Origin: CAVZLD01 sp964522605
GTDB lineage: Bacteria; Planctomycetota; Planctomycetia; Pirellulales; Pirellulaceae
DNA length: 5,630 nt
Reading direction: 5' to 3'
NCBI GenBank assembly: GCA_964522605.1
Contig: CAZFWV010000423.1
Location: forward strand, 1 to 5,630
Under the pieces are notes generated by a model that saw only the letters and a list, made by a program, of their open reading frames with translations, was not told the DNA's origin and ran no database searches. Made by a program: the position numbers and the translations under genes. Shown one piece after another: positions 1 to 5,630 of this stretch (the stretch's first letter is position 1; every line of letters starts with the position of its first letter).

Positions 1-72
1 CGAGGGTGACTCCTCTTGCCAAGCTGTTCCAGGGACTCCCTTCCACAGTTCAAACAGCCGCTGCACGATCTC

Positions 73-571
73 TCAGTGGAAAAAGGGGATGAAGAGAAGA
101 TACTTCGGTACGAAAGAAGCCCCGCGATCCCACATTACGGTTGTCCCGGAAGGGCGTGTTTTTGCGATGGGGGCCGATTTACGCCAAGGTCGTGCAGACG
201 GATTGTTCTCGTCGTTTTCATGAGCGACGACTCTCGATCGATTCCCGAAACAGTCACCGGATTGGATCGGATTCGACCCCAGAAATGCCAGGTTGAGTGG
301 GGTTGTTTGCCGTTTGGAGCGAACGGCGTTGGCCGCGAATAGAAGGACATTTGCACCTGGCGACCCCCCGTCGTGGCTGTTGATGATGTTTTCGTGCGAA
401 TTCGACGGGGTGACATGCGTGATCACGCCGCCAAGATTCAGGTTGGTCTCCCACACGAATCGTCCCATCGTTGACAAAACTCATGCCGTGGAACTCTTCC
501 GCGGATACGTACTTCATCGTGAGTGCGATGGCCCGAAGACCCATAACCCTGTTTCGCATGGCGGCTCCCAT
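73..571 (-). pseudogene. Decayed 3' part of a DUF1559 / H-X9-DG prepilin-like gene
   Basis: No intact reading frame spans this stretch, but two minus-strand frames carry protein-like sequence that joins up. One frame, from an ATG at 571, reads MKYVSAEEFHGMSFVNDGTI. After a shift of one base near 452-462, the next frame reads WETNLNLGGVITHVTPSNSH and then INSHDGGSPGANVLLFAANA. The last segment resembles the C-terminal H-X9-DG signature of planctomycete DUF1559 proteins (typically H-x-GGANVLFADG-x-VRF), but it has extra residues and the DG is replaced. Downstream of this the frame runs on to a stop at 73 with low-complexity, non-family-like sequence. The prepilin N-terminus (GFTLVE) is missing upstream. 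What is seen is the two-frame pattern; the family assignment is inferred from the tail motif alone. It could also be a chance match in non-coding DNA. Confidence 0.42.
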
Positions 572-741
572 TCTTATTTCGTTTCACGCCGCAAGATCCG
601 TACGAAAGTCCGCAATGAGTATTCCGCCTCTCGATCGACCCAATTCTCTCCGTTCTTCAACCGTGCTTTTCCTTCGTTGTTCTCGAGGACGGATAGGCTC
701 AAGAGCGTTCTTCATAGTATGATGATGGTTCCGGAGGAGCT

Positions 742-960
742 ATGCTGGATCGGTCGAAAGCGATTCGCGCGATCGGTCCGGATCACACGCCCGAAGAGGC
801 TCAATGCCGCTCGATTGGAGTCCGTTCGTTGTTCGGCGATCAGACCACGTTGATGCCCGAACTCATGCCGAATATGCTCCAGCGAAGAAGGGGGTTCGCC
901 GCCTTCGCAGGCAATCGCTTGGAGGTACTGGTCACGTTCAGATTCGGACGACACTCGTGA
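742..960 (+). CDS. Small hypothetical ORF, possibly coupled to the downstream gene (doubtful)
   Basis: This ORF would encode a 72-residue arginine-rich protein with no recognised domain, signal peptide or membrane segment. In its favour, a purine-rich GGAGGAG lies at 733-739 just before the ATG (short spacing), and its TGA overlaps the GTG start of the next gene as GTGA (957-960), the usual arrangement for translational coupling. Against it, the opposite strand has an equally long ORF (954-712, GTG start, 80 residues) whose stop overlaps the ATG of a further 43-codon ORF (715-584). Both strands cannot easily be real, and neither product resembles a family I know. It may be remnant sequence on either strand. 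Confidence 0.25.
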   Translation: MLDRSKAIRAIGPDHTPEEAQCRSIGVRSLFGDQTTLMPELMPNMLQRRRGFAAFAGNRLEVLVTFRFGRHS

Positions 961-1622
961 AAAAATGGCTTCGCTTGTCTGTTCGCGATTTGCTCATGTT
1001 GACTGCCTTCGTGGCGATGAGCCTGGCGCTGATATTACAGAGCTGGCGTCATCATGAAGAACAGTCTCTCTACCAGGCGGAACTCGCCAGGCTCAGTGGT
1101 CAACTTCACTCAACACAGCAATTACTTCCAGAACTTCCATTGGGCGATCCTGAGCGCGTATGTGTCCTAGCCACTCCCTCATTTGCGCACGGTCGGTGGA
1201 CATGGCGAGTGTATCTGCCCAAGGGGCGTCGCTATGCTCTTCATGTCGACGTGGGGAATATTGTCGAGGCGAGCACTCCGCGAACCACCTCGGCAGCACC
1301 AGGTTGCTCACAACACTTCGGCTTGCGGGGCGACGGAGAAACGACCCTGATCGTCGAAACGTTCCGCAAGAACAACCGTGAACTGCTGGGAATCTCGCTT
1401 GGAAGGCATTACACCTGTTGTGTACTCACTCCCGAGGTCGCCCGTTGCATGGCCAGTCGCGCCTCGTATCGAGAAGAGCAATTGGGAGTCGACGGTGCCG
1501 CGAGTCTCGAAGCCGACGAGCGCATCACTTTACTTACACGCTGGTTTCCACCTACCAACAATTCCCCAGCGAAATCGTTCGGTGCCCCGGCTGGATTCTC
1601 CGTCTGGCTCGAGCCTTTCTGA
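957..1622 (+). CDS. Membrane-anchored hypothetical protein of planctomycete type
   Basis: The product is about 221 residues if the GTG at 957 is used. I chose this start because the membrane segment then sits at the very N-terminus (KKWLRLSVRDLLMLTAFVAM, hydrophobic about residues 11-28), as in the many planctomycete proteins that open with a basic 'RFSLRDLLWLT' type stretch. An upstream in-frame ATG at 804 would add 51 residues of arginine-rich sequence that does not look native. After the membrane span comes a charged, probably coiled helix (about 31-58). A globular, probably periplasmic part follows, containing WRVYLPKGRRYALH near residues 83-96. No catalytic motif is visible and the function is unknown. 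There is no clear ribosome binding site immediately upstream; a GGAGG at 921-925 is too far away. The gene points toward the sigma/FecR cluster and is not part of it. Confidence 0.7.
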   Translation: MKKWLRLSVRDLLMLTAFVAMSLALILQSWRHHEEQSLYQAELARLSGQLHSTQQLLPELPLGDPERVCVLATPSFAHGRWTWRVYLPKGRRYALHVDVGNIVEASTPRTTSAAPGCSQHFGLRGDGETTLIVETFRKNNRELLGISLGRHYTCCVLTPEVARCMASRASYREEQLGVDGAASLEADERITLLTRWFPPTNNSPAKSFGAPAGFSVWLEPF

Positions 1623-1922
1623 ACCCACGGTGCCTCGCCGCGGCTACCCGTCTGTCACAATTCGCCGTCACGCCTGGCTTGGAATAAACGCGTCTCATGA
1701 TTCGGTGGCTTGATGGCGTGTCTCAGGTCGTCCATACGTCTTCTGGGACACTACGTCAGTCGGAGTGCCGCATGGATTGCAGATCGCTTGTCTCGCCTCG
1801 GTCATATACACCGACCGCAGTTACCGGACGTTGGCAATGCGGTCGTGGCGAAAAGCTGACGAGAGCCGAGGATAACGACAGCAGTGAATGTCCGTGGGGG
1901 CCGGGTCTTCACTGAACCGGTT
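1623..1922. other. Gene-free convergent intergenic region
   Basis: These 300 bases lie between the 3' ends of the plus-strand gene and the minus-strand FecR gene. Overlapping frames are open here, but they read as low-complexity shadows of no family. Only weak dyads are present, such as CGGT-N7-ACCG near 1799-1813, and none is followed by a T-tract on either strand. I therefore see no intrinsic terminator, RNA gene or repeat here. Confidence 0.5.
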
Positions 1923-3377
1923 TTAGGGCGTCGATGCCGATCCCAGAAACTCGACATGCGTGACCGCAAGGCTGACGTTCCTGCCCGTCGTCGAGCACCA
2001 CCACTCGACAAGCTCTTGGCCGACCGGAGACGTCGCCCACTGTTTCTTGGACGGACTCTTTGCATTGGCCATCGAATGGAACTCCGATAGCGGAATCTCG
2101 ATGTCAAAATCCCCGCCGACGTTGGCCATTTTGACCGCGCGAGTGGTAGAGTATTTTCCTGCGAAGCCTCCGCCGAGGGCGTGTGCGGTAAAGCCGAAAG
2201 TGACATGAGCCGACGACGGTTCAACCCGGCCCCGGACGCGAAACTTGCTGCCGCCGTCGATGAGAACCGGGCCTTTCTGTCGACGCGCCACCTTCATCAC
2301 CACCAGGTGCGATACATTCGCCTCGGTGCCCGACTTCGAGTGCTTCACAAGCCAAGGGGTTGCGTACAGAACTCCACGCTCGTCACCGAGGTCCGCCGCG
2401 GCCTTGTATTCGGCGATGGCCTTCGCTTCGGTCATCGTGCCGCTGACGACAGCCTTCTTTAGAATAGCGGCCACGACCTCTAGCTCGGAAACCCACTTGC
2501 CACAGATTACATCCCTGGTTAAGTCACCTTGCCAGGAATACGTTGCTGAGCGGCGACTCGTTAGGGTCAACCCGTTTTGCTCGTCGATCGACGTATAAGC
2601 CTGAAACTCGGCCGGCACCTCAATCACCTTCCCGTCAGTCAGTCGCTTCAGGCGAACTGAACCTTCGTTGACCGCGAGAACGGTCGCGGAGGACTCAGCC
2701 TCCACATTAAACTGGGTCCCCAACACTTCTAATTCGGCCGTGGGCGTATGAACGAGCATCGGTTTGCCCGCCGGCTGTGGGGTGACCCGCGCCGAGAGCC
2801 GACCCCGACGCAAATACAACTGCTTGCGTGCACGTTGGGATATTGTCAGCACCGATTGTCCGGAGATGGTCACCGACGAACCATCACGAAACTCGATCCC
2901 GACCCACGAGTCGGCGGACAGGGACTCGAGCGTACCGCCGCCGAGCGGGAGTCCAATCTGAAGTTCACTCGTGACTTGACCACCGTCACCTGTCCACCGC
3001 AAAGCTCCGCCGGCGTCCGTGATAGTCGCGATCGCCGACTTCTCAATGGGGCGTAGAAAGTAGACCGCGGCAATCAGTACGACAGCGACGGTGGCCATCG
3101 CCCATCGCCATCGTGCCCGACGGGAGCGTGGGATTTTGGTTTGTCCATCCGCGCTCCGCTGGCCACTTACCCGGACAAGCCGAGCGTTGGCTTCTTTTTG
3201 CCCGCTGAGCTCCATCCGGTGCATATCTGCTACCACCACCGCCTGCTCGGCGACGTTTCGCAGGAACGCCCGCGCCTGGGGATCGCTCTGCAGCAACTCG
3301 GCGAGTCGCGATTCGTCTTCCTGGCCAAGCTGTGCGTCCAAGTGGCGTAAGATGAGCTGCCGGTCCTGTTCTGTCAT
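1923..3377 (-). CDS. FecR-domain transmembrane protein, putative anti-sigma/sensor
   Basis: This 484-residue protein probably relays an envelope signal to the sigma factor encoded at the head of the same cluster. Residues 1-55 are a helical cytoplasmic segment (MTEQDRQLILRHLDAQL, then LAELLQSDPQARAFLR), the usual N-terminus of planctomycete FecR proteins. Basic residues 80-91 precede one membrane span (about 92-108, MATVAVVLIAAVYFL). A FecR domain follows at about 115-262, with the typical WVGIEFRDGSSVTI, LYLRRGRLSARV, VHTPTAELEVLGTQFNVE and VNEGSVRL strands. Residues 275-484 form a further exported, beta-rich region that I cannot assign. ATG 3377 is taken as the start because an amber codon lies in frame at 3441-3443 with no start codon between them; its ribosome binding site is weak. 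The gap to the previous gene is 83 nt. The FecR family is clear; the partnership with the sigma factor is inferred from context. Confidence 0.88.
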   Translation of the reverse strand: MTEQDRQLILRHLDAQLGQEDESRLAELLQSDPQARAFLRNVAEQAVVVADMHRMELSGQKEANARLVRVSGQRSADGQTKIPRSRRARWRWAMATVAVVLIAAVYFLRPIEKSAIATITDAGGALRWTGDGGQVTSELQIGLPLGGGTLESLSADSWVGIEFRDGSSVTISGQSVLTISQRARKQLYLRRGRLSARVTPQPAGKPMLVHTPTAELEVLGTQFNVEAESSATVLAVNEGSVRLKRLTDGKVIEVPAEFQAYTSIDEQNGLTLTSRRSATYSWQGDLTRDVICGKWVSELEVVAAILKKAVVSGTMTEAKAIAEYKAAADLGDERGVLYATPWLVKHSKSGTEANVSHLVVMKVARRQKGPVLIDGGSKFRVRGRVEPSSAHVTFGFTAHALGGGFAGKYSTTRAVKMANVGGDFDIEIPLSEFHSMANAKSPSKKQWATSPVGQELVEWWCSTTGRNVSLAVTHVEFLGSASTP

Positions 3378-3460
3378 GGGAGTGCTCTCGGCTAGCTGCG
3401 CCGCAAGGGATTCGTCACTCTTCCCGGTTTTGGGGTAACGCTAGAGTGTTGCCTCAGTCA

Positions 3461-4051
3461 TCATTTAGTGGGCAACCCACGTTCTTTCCGACGGTCCTGC
3501 ATGGCTTCCCAGTAGGCCCACTCTCGGCCGCGTTGGTCGGCGGTTGTGGAATTCAGGTGCGATTTCCACAACTGCATTAGCTCGGCGTGCTGCTGTTCGG
3601 CAGACGAGCTGCTCCGCAGTTTATCCTGGCCTTTCGCTCGGCCTCCGTCTTTGCCACGCTCTTTCGCTGCTGACTTTTTCTCCTCCGCCCATTCCGTTTC
3701 GCGATCGATGGCTTCGTCCAAGAAGGCATCTCGCTGCTCCTTGGTTTTCAACGAAAAGAAACGGTCACGATATTCGCGTTTCTCCTTCATCGCCTCTTCC
3801 TTGTACCGCCCCCAAAGCTGAGCCTGCTCTTGCTCGGACAGTGTCTCCGCTTTTTCTTTCAGCTTTGACCATGCGTTGGCTTGTTGTTCCTCCGTCATGG
3901 AATTGGTGACAGCTTCGTCAAGCAGGTTTTCGTGCATTTGCCGGGCTTCCTTCATCTCTGGCGACTCTCGGTCGCGCCATAACGCCCAAGCCATACCGCT
4001 GACCAAAACCAGCAGGACAACAACGCCCCCAATCGCCGCTTTCTTGTTCAT
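3461..4051 (-). CDS. Membrane-anchored charged helical repeat protein, unknown function
   Basis: The product has 196 residues. A short basic start (MNKK) is followed by one hydrophobic segment (AIGGVVVLLVLVSGMAWALW, about residues 6-25) that fits an uncleaved signal anchor. The rest is very rich in Glu, Lys, Gln and Arg, has no cysteine, and should be almost wholly helical. A helix-start pattern recurs: SMTEEQQANAW (51-61), LSEQEQAQLW (71-80), SLKTKEQRDAF (100-110) and STTADQRGREW (168-178). Each has a Ser/Thr cap, an acidic or basic residue plus Gln, then an aromatic residue. A Gly/Lys/Ser-rich linker (about 132-150) separates the third and fourth copies. I recognise no domain and no enzyme motif. 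An AAGGG near 4060 (minus strand AAGGGCACAAGA before the ATG) may be the ribosome binding site. It sits between the prepilin-like and FecR genes, which suggests a periplasmic or scaffold role in the same system; that is inference. Confidence 0.82.
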   Translation of the reverse strand: MNKKAAIGGVVVLLVLVSGMAWALWRDRESPEMKEARQMHENLLDEAVTNSMTEEQQANAWSKLKEKAETLSEQEQAQLWGRYKEEAMKEKREYRDRFFSLKTKEQRDAFLDEAIDRETEWAEEKKSAAKERGKDGGRAKGQDKLRSSSSAEQQHAELMQLWKSHLNSTTADQRGREWAYWEAMQDRRKERGLPTK

Positions 4052-4106
4052 TCTTGTGCCCTTGCTTCACGAGGATGTGTTTGGGGAGAAAGGGACTGAC
4101 GCCTCA

Positions 4107-4634
4107 TCAATCCGAAAGCAGAGCTGCGTGCGCGTCAGCGTACAGGAAATTCCGCTCTCCAAAATGGACCGGCTCGAAGTCGAATAGGACGATTACTTGG
4201 GATAGCGGAATCGGTCCGCCATGGATGCTCTGCCTCCTGGCTATCTGGACCAGTGTCTGTCCCGCGAGTTTCCGGTTGTACTCGTAACTGATCCTCTCAC
4301 CACGAGCAAAGAACTTGCTATCGTTCGGACATCGAAAGATCCCCTCGTTGTTCTCAGCAAACGGAGCAAGAAACTCGGTGAGAGGGGGACTGTCCGGCAT
4401 CAGCGTATGCATGACGGCCGCATCGGGAAACTCGTGATGCAGGTCGAGGTATTGGGTCATGCTCAAACCAATCTGTTTCATGTTCGATTGGCACTGAGTA
4501 CGTCGGGCGGATTCTCGAGCCCCCATCACGGCCGGCAAAAGCAGGCTGACGATCATGGCGATAATCGCAATCACCACCAGCAGTTCGACCAGTGTAAAAC
4601 CGCCTCGCTCCGCACGCTTGTTTTCGGTTCTCAT
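4107..4634 (-). CDS. Short prepilin-like protein with type IV pilin N-terminus and H-X9-D tail
   Basis: This 175-residue protein carries a class III signal. The G12/F13 cleavage site is followed by FTLVELLVVIAIIAMIVSLL with the conserved Glu at mature position 5. It therefore should be processed by a prepilin peptidase and held in the inner membrane or assembled as a pseudopilin. The conserved ESARRTQCQSNMKQIG (about 41-56) and FRCPND (100-105) match the planctomycete DUF1559/GspG-like group. The tail HFGERNFLYADAHAALL (157-173) has the H-X9-D spacing of the 'pre-pilin H-X9-DG' group but reads DA instead of DG. It is much shorter than the usual DUF1559 protein of about 300 residues. A GAGGAGG lies shortly before the ATG (plus-strand cctcctc, about 4643-4649), supporting this start. 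It lies 45 nt after the sigma gene and 55 nt before the helical protein gene. Confidence 0.9.
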   Translation of the reverse strand: MRTENKRAERGGFTLVELLVVIAIIAMIVSLLLPAVMGARESARRTQCQSNMKQIGLSMTQYLDLHHEFPDAAVMHTLMPDSPPLTEFLAPFAENNEGIFRCPNDSKFFARGERISYEYNRKLAGQTLVQIARRQSIHGGPIPLSQVIVLFDFEPVHFGERNFLYADAHAALLSD

Positions 4635-4640
4635 ACGGAC

Positions 4641-4650
4641 CTCCTCGTGC
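4641..4650 (-). promoter_or_regulatory. Strong ribosome binding site of the prepilin-like gene
   Basis: The minus strand reads GAGGAGGTCCGT directly before the ATG at 4634, an almost perfect Shine-Dalgarno match with suitable spacing. The other three genes of the cluster have only weak matches, so this gene may be translated more strongly than its neighbours. Confidence 0.6.
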
Positions 4651-4679
4651 CACGGCAGTGCACGGAACTGCGTCGAAGG

Positions 4680-5198
4680 TTAAGTCTGGTCGTTCAGCCT
4701 CAGGCGAATGCAGTCCTCCAGACTGCGATGGAGACGCGACATGCGCTTGTACACGGCGTTGACTTCCAATCCAAGCCGGCTGGCGACCTCCGCGCAGCTG
4801 TGCTGCTGGAAATACCGAAGCCGCAGCAGACGCTTTGATGTCTCCGGCAACGCGTCCAGACAATGCCGCAAGGCATGCACGCGCGCGTCGCCACGATCGA
4901 TAGACTCGGACAACCACTCCTGCTCCAACACCGTAAGGATCTCCTCGTCAAGATCGGCCGACTCACGTCGGTGCCGCCGCAACCAGTCGATCCCGTCCCT
5001 GCGAGCGGTGATGAACGCCCACGACAGCACTGCCCCCTCGGACTCGAAGTCGACTTCCTTCTCCATCGCCTTGAGGGCAACGTTTTGAAAGATGTCCTCT
5101 GCCGTGTGCGCGTCGCGTACCACGACCCACGCGGCGGCGGCAATGCGGTCTCGCGCTCTCATCAGCGCTTGCAGTATATCCCGCTCTGAAAGTGTCAT
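4680..5198 (-). CDS. ECF-type RNA polymerase sigma factor, Rhodopirellula/Verrucomicrobium family
   Basis: This sigma-70 family factor should direct RNA polymerase to a specific promoter set. With the ATG at 5198 it has 172 residues. Region 2 spans about 8-78, with VVRDAHTAEDIFQNVALKAM (region 2.1-2.2) and SWAFITARRDGIDWLRRHRR (region 2.3-2.4, promoter -10 recognition). A charged linker follows. Region 4 spans about 108-163, with ALPETSKRLLRLRYFQQHS and the helix-turn-helix CAEVASRLGLEVNAVYKRMS for -35 recognition. I chose the ATG at 5198 because family members begin 'MT/S-x-SERD'. An earlier in-frame ATG at 5237 would add 13 residues (MSGFCVVHRFSFR) that look non-native. Neither start has a well-spaced ribosome binding site. 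It is the first gene of the four-gene cluster and is presumably controlled by the FecR protein at the end. Confidence 0.9.
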   Translation of the reverse strand: MTLSERDILQALMRARDRIAAAAWVVVRDAHTAEDIFQNVALKAMEKEVDFESEGAVLSWAFITARRDGIDWLRRHRRESADLDEEILTVLEQEWLSESIDRGDARVHALRHCLDALPETSKRLLRLRYFQQHSCAEVASRLGLEVNAVYKRMSRLHRSLEDCIRLRLNDQT

Positions 5199-5240
5199 CC
5201 TAAAAGAGAAACGATGGACGACGCAGAATCCTGACATCCA

Positions 5241-5246
5241 ATTATG
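5241..5246 (-). promoter_or_regulatory. Possible -10 box (CATAAT) of the sigma/FecR cluster
   Basis: On the minus strand an AT-rich stretch (about 5240-5263) ends in CATAAT, just upstream of the sigma gene. No good -35 hexamer lies at the usual distance, so this is weak. If it is real, transcription would start within or after the upstream ATG at 5237, which favours the ATG at 5198 as the start of translation. Confidence 0.2.
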
Positions 5247-5277
5247 TGAATTTTTGTATCAAGCCAGCCTTGCATGA

Positions 5278-5412
5278 CTAGTGCCGCGTCAAGACTAAGA
5301 ATTAGGGTGGCTGGGGCGGAGCAGAGCAACGCCCCAGACCGTGATGACTGGGGCTTCACTACGTTCTGCCGCCAGCCACCCATCCCCAAATCGAAGTTTG
5401 ACAGAGCACTAG
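5278..5412. mobile_element. MITE-like palindromic element with imperfect terminal inverted repeats
   Basis: This 135-base element begins CTAGTGCCGCGTCAA and ends TTTGACAGAGCACTAG. Its two halves pair in blocks: CTAGTGC (5278-5284) with GCACTAG (5406-5412), GTCAA (5288-5292) with TTGAC (5398-5402), and GGGTGGCTGG (5305-5314) with CCAGCCACCC (5372-5381). At the apex GCCCCAG (5331-5337) pairs with CTGGGGC (5348-5354). The whole unit can therefore fold as one long interrupted hairpin. There is no room for a transposase, so it would move in trans if mobile. The outermost CTAG could be the end of the repeat or a 4-base target duplication; no longer duplication is seen. It lies about 80 bases upstream of the sigma gene. 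The palindrome is seen directly; mobility is inferred. Confidence 0.65.
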
Positions 5413-5558
5413 CGACGGCTCCGGTGGACGCTAGCACCGTGTCACGAAGCTCAGTCTGTTGGTTACACTTCGCGGACTTGGCGTGATTCCTTCGAGATGT
5501 CGGTTGCATCGTCCGATTGCACGACAGAATTGTCGTTCCCCGCAGCAGTGAAAGTCAC

Positions 5559-5603
5559 CGCCCGCAGCTAGAATTGTAGTCAAAACGATGGCGGCTGCGG
5601 GCG
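5559..5603. repeat. Inverted repeat with 10-base arms
   Basis: CGCCCGCAGC (5559-5568) is perfectly complementary to GCTGCGGGCG (5594-5603) across a 25-base loop. There is no T-tract directly after either arm, so it is not a classical terminator. It may be the end of another small palindromic element or a terminator-like hairpin for a gene outside the window. Confidence 0.5.
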
Positions 5604-5630
5604 ATTGGCGGCCTGAGACGGGCTACGTTC

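Noticed and set aside
293..853. Plus-strand ORF of 186 residues
   Set aside because: Rich in Arg/Ser with no family-like motif, and antisense to sequence with a better family resemblance (the H-X9-DG remnant). It looks like a chance open frame in GC-rich DNA.
712..954. Minus-strand ORF of 80 residues starting with GTG
   Set aside because: No recognised domain and no ribosome binding site seen. It conflicts with the equally weak plus-strand ORF, so it was kept only as a finding.
804..956. N-terminal extension of the 957-1622 gene from the ATG at 804
   Set aside because: The 51 added residues are arginine-rich and would push the membrane anchor away from the N-terminus, unlike related planctomycete proteins.
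1802..2224. Minus-strand ORF of 140 residues overlapping the FecR 3' end
   Set aside because: Its composition (Arg, Ser, Pro-rich) is that of an out-of-frame reading of the FecR gene, whose own frame has clear domain structure.
4354..4917. Minus-strand ORF of 187 residues between the sigma and prepilin genes
   Set aside because: It overlaps both the sigma and prepilin genes in another frame, and both of those have clear family motifs.
5195..5509. Minus-strand ORF of 104 residues across the palindromic element
   Set aside because: It runs through both arms of the inverted-repeat element and has no family-like sequence, so the open frame is most likely incidental.
5522..5535. Small dyad CGACA-GAAT-TGTCG
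   Set aside because: Five-base arms are expected by chance and no T-tract or gene end is associated.

Overview
The window looks like chromosomal DNA from a planctomycete, most likely a member of the Pirellulales (Rhodopirellula/Pirellula type). The evidence is a moderately high GC content, an ECF sigma factor with the sequence style of the Rhodopirellula/Verrucomicrobium sigma-70 family, a short prepilin-like protein with a GFTLVELLVV N-terminus and an H-X9-D(G) type tail, a FecR-domain protein with one membrane span, and a small protein beginning with an 'RLSVRDLLMLTAFVAMSLAL' type N-terminus. All of these are common in that phylum. No rRNA, tRNA, CRISPR array or intact transposase gene was seen.

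Layout. Positions 1-741 hold no intact gene. The minus strand of about 73-571 carries what looks like the decayed 3' part of a DUF1559/H-X9-DG type gene, split over two frames. Positions 712-960 are contested, because both strands carry a short ORF and neither is recognised. A plus-strand gene at 957-1622 encodes a membrane-anchored protein of unknown function. It converges on the main cluster across a gene-free stretch (1623-1922) with no convincing terminator.

The core of the window is a four-gene minus-strand cluster, read from right to left: ECF sigma factor (5198-4680), prepilin-like protein (4634-4107), membrane-anchored charged helical protein (4051-3461) and FecR-domain transmembrane protein (3377-1923). 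The gaps are 45, 55 and 83 nt, which suggests an operon. By analogy with other sigma/FecR pairs, the FecR protein probably senses an envelope state and controls the sigma factor, with the two middle genes as surface or periplasmic partners. That functional link is inference. An in-frame extension of the FecR gene overlaps the previous stop codon as ATGA but is cut by a single amber codon, which is the most checkable oddity in the cluster.

Upstream of the sigma gene, 5278-5412 is a MITE-like palindromic element with imperfect terminal inverted repeats. A separate hairpin-forming inverted repeat lies at 5559-5603, near the right edge.
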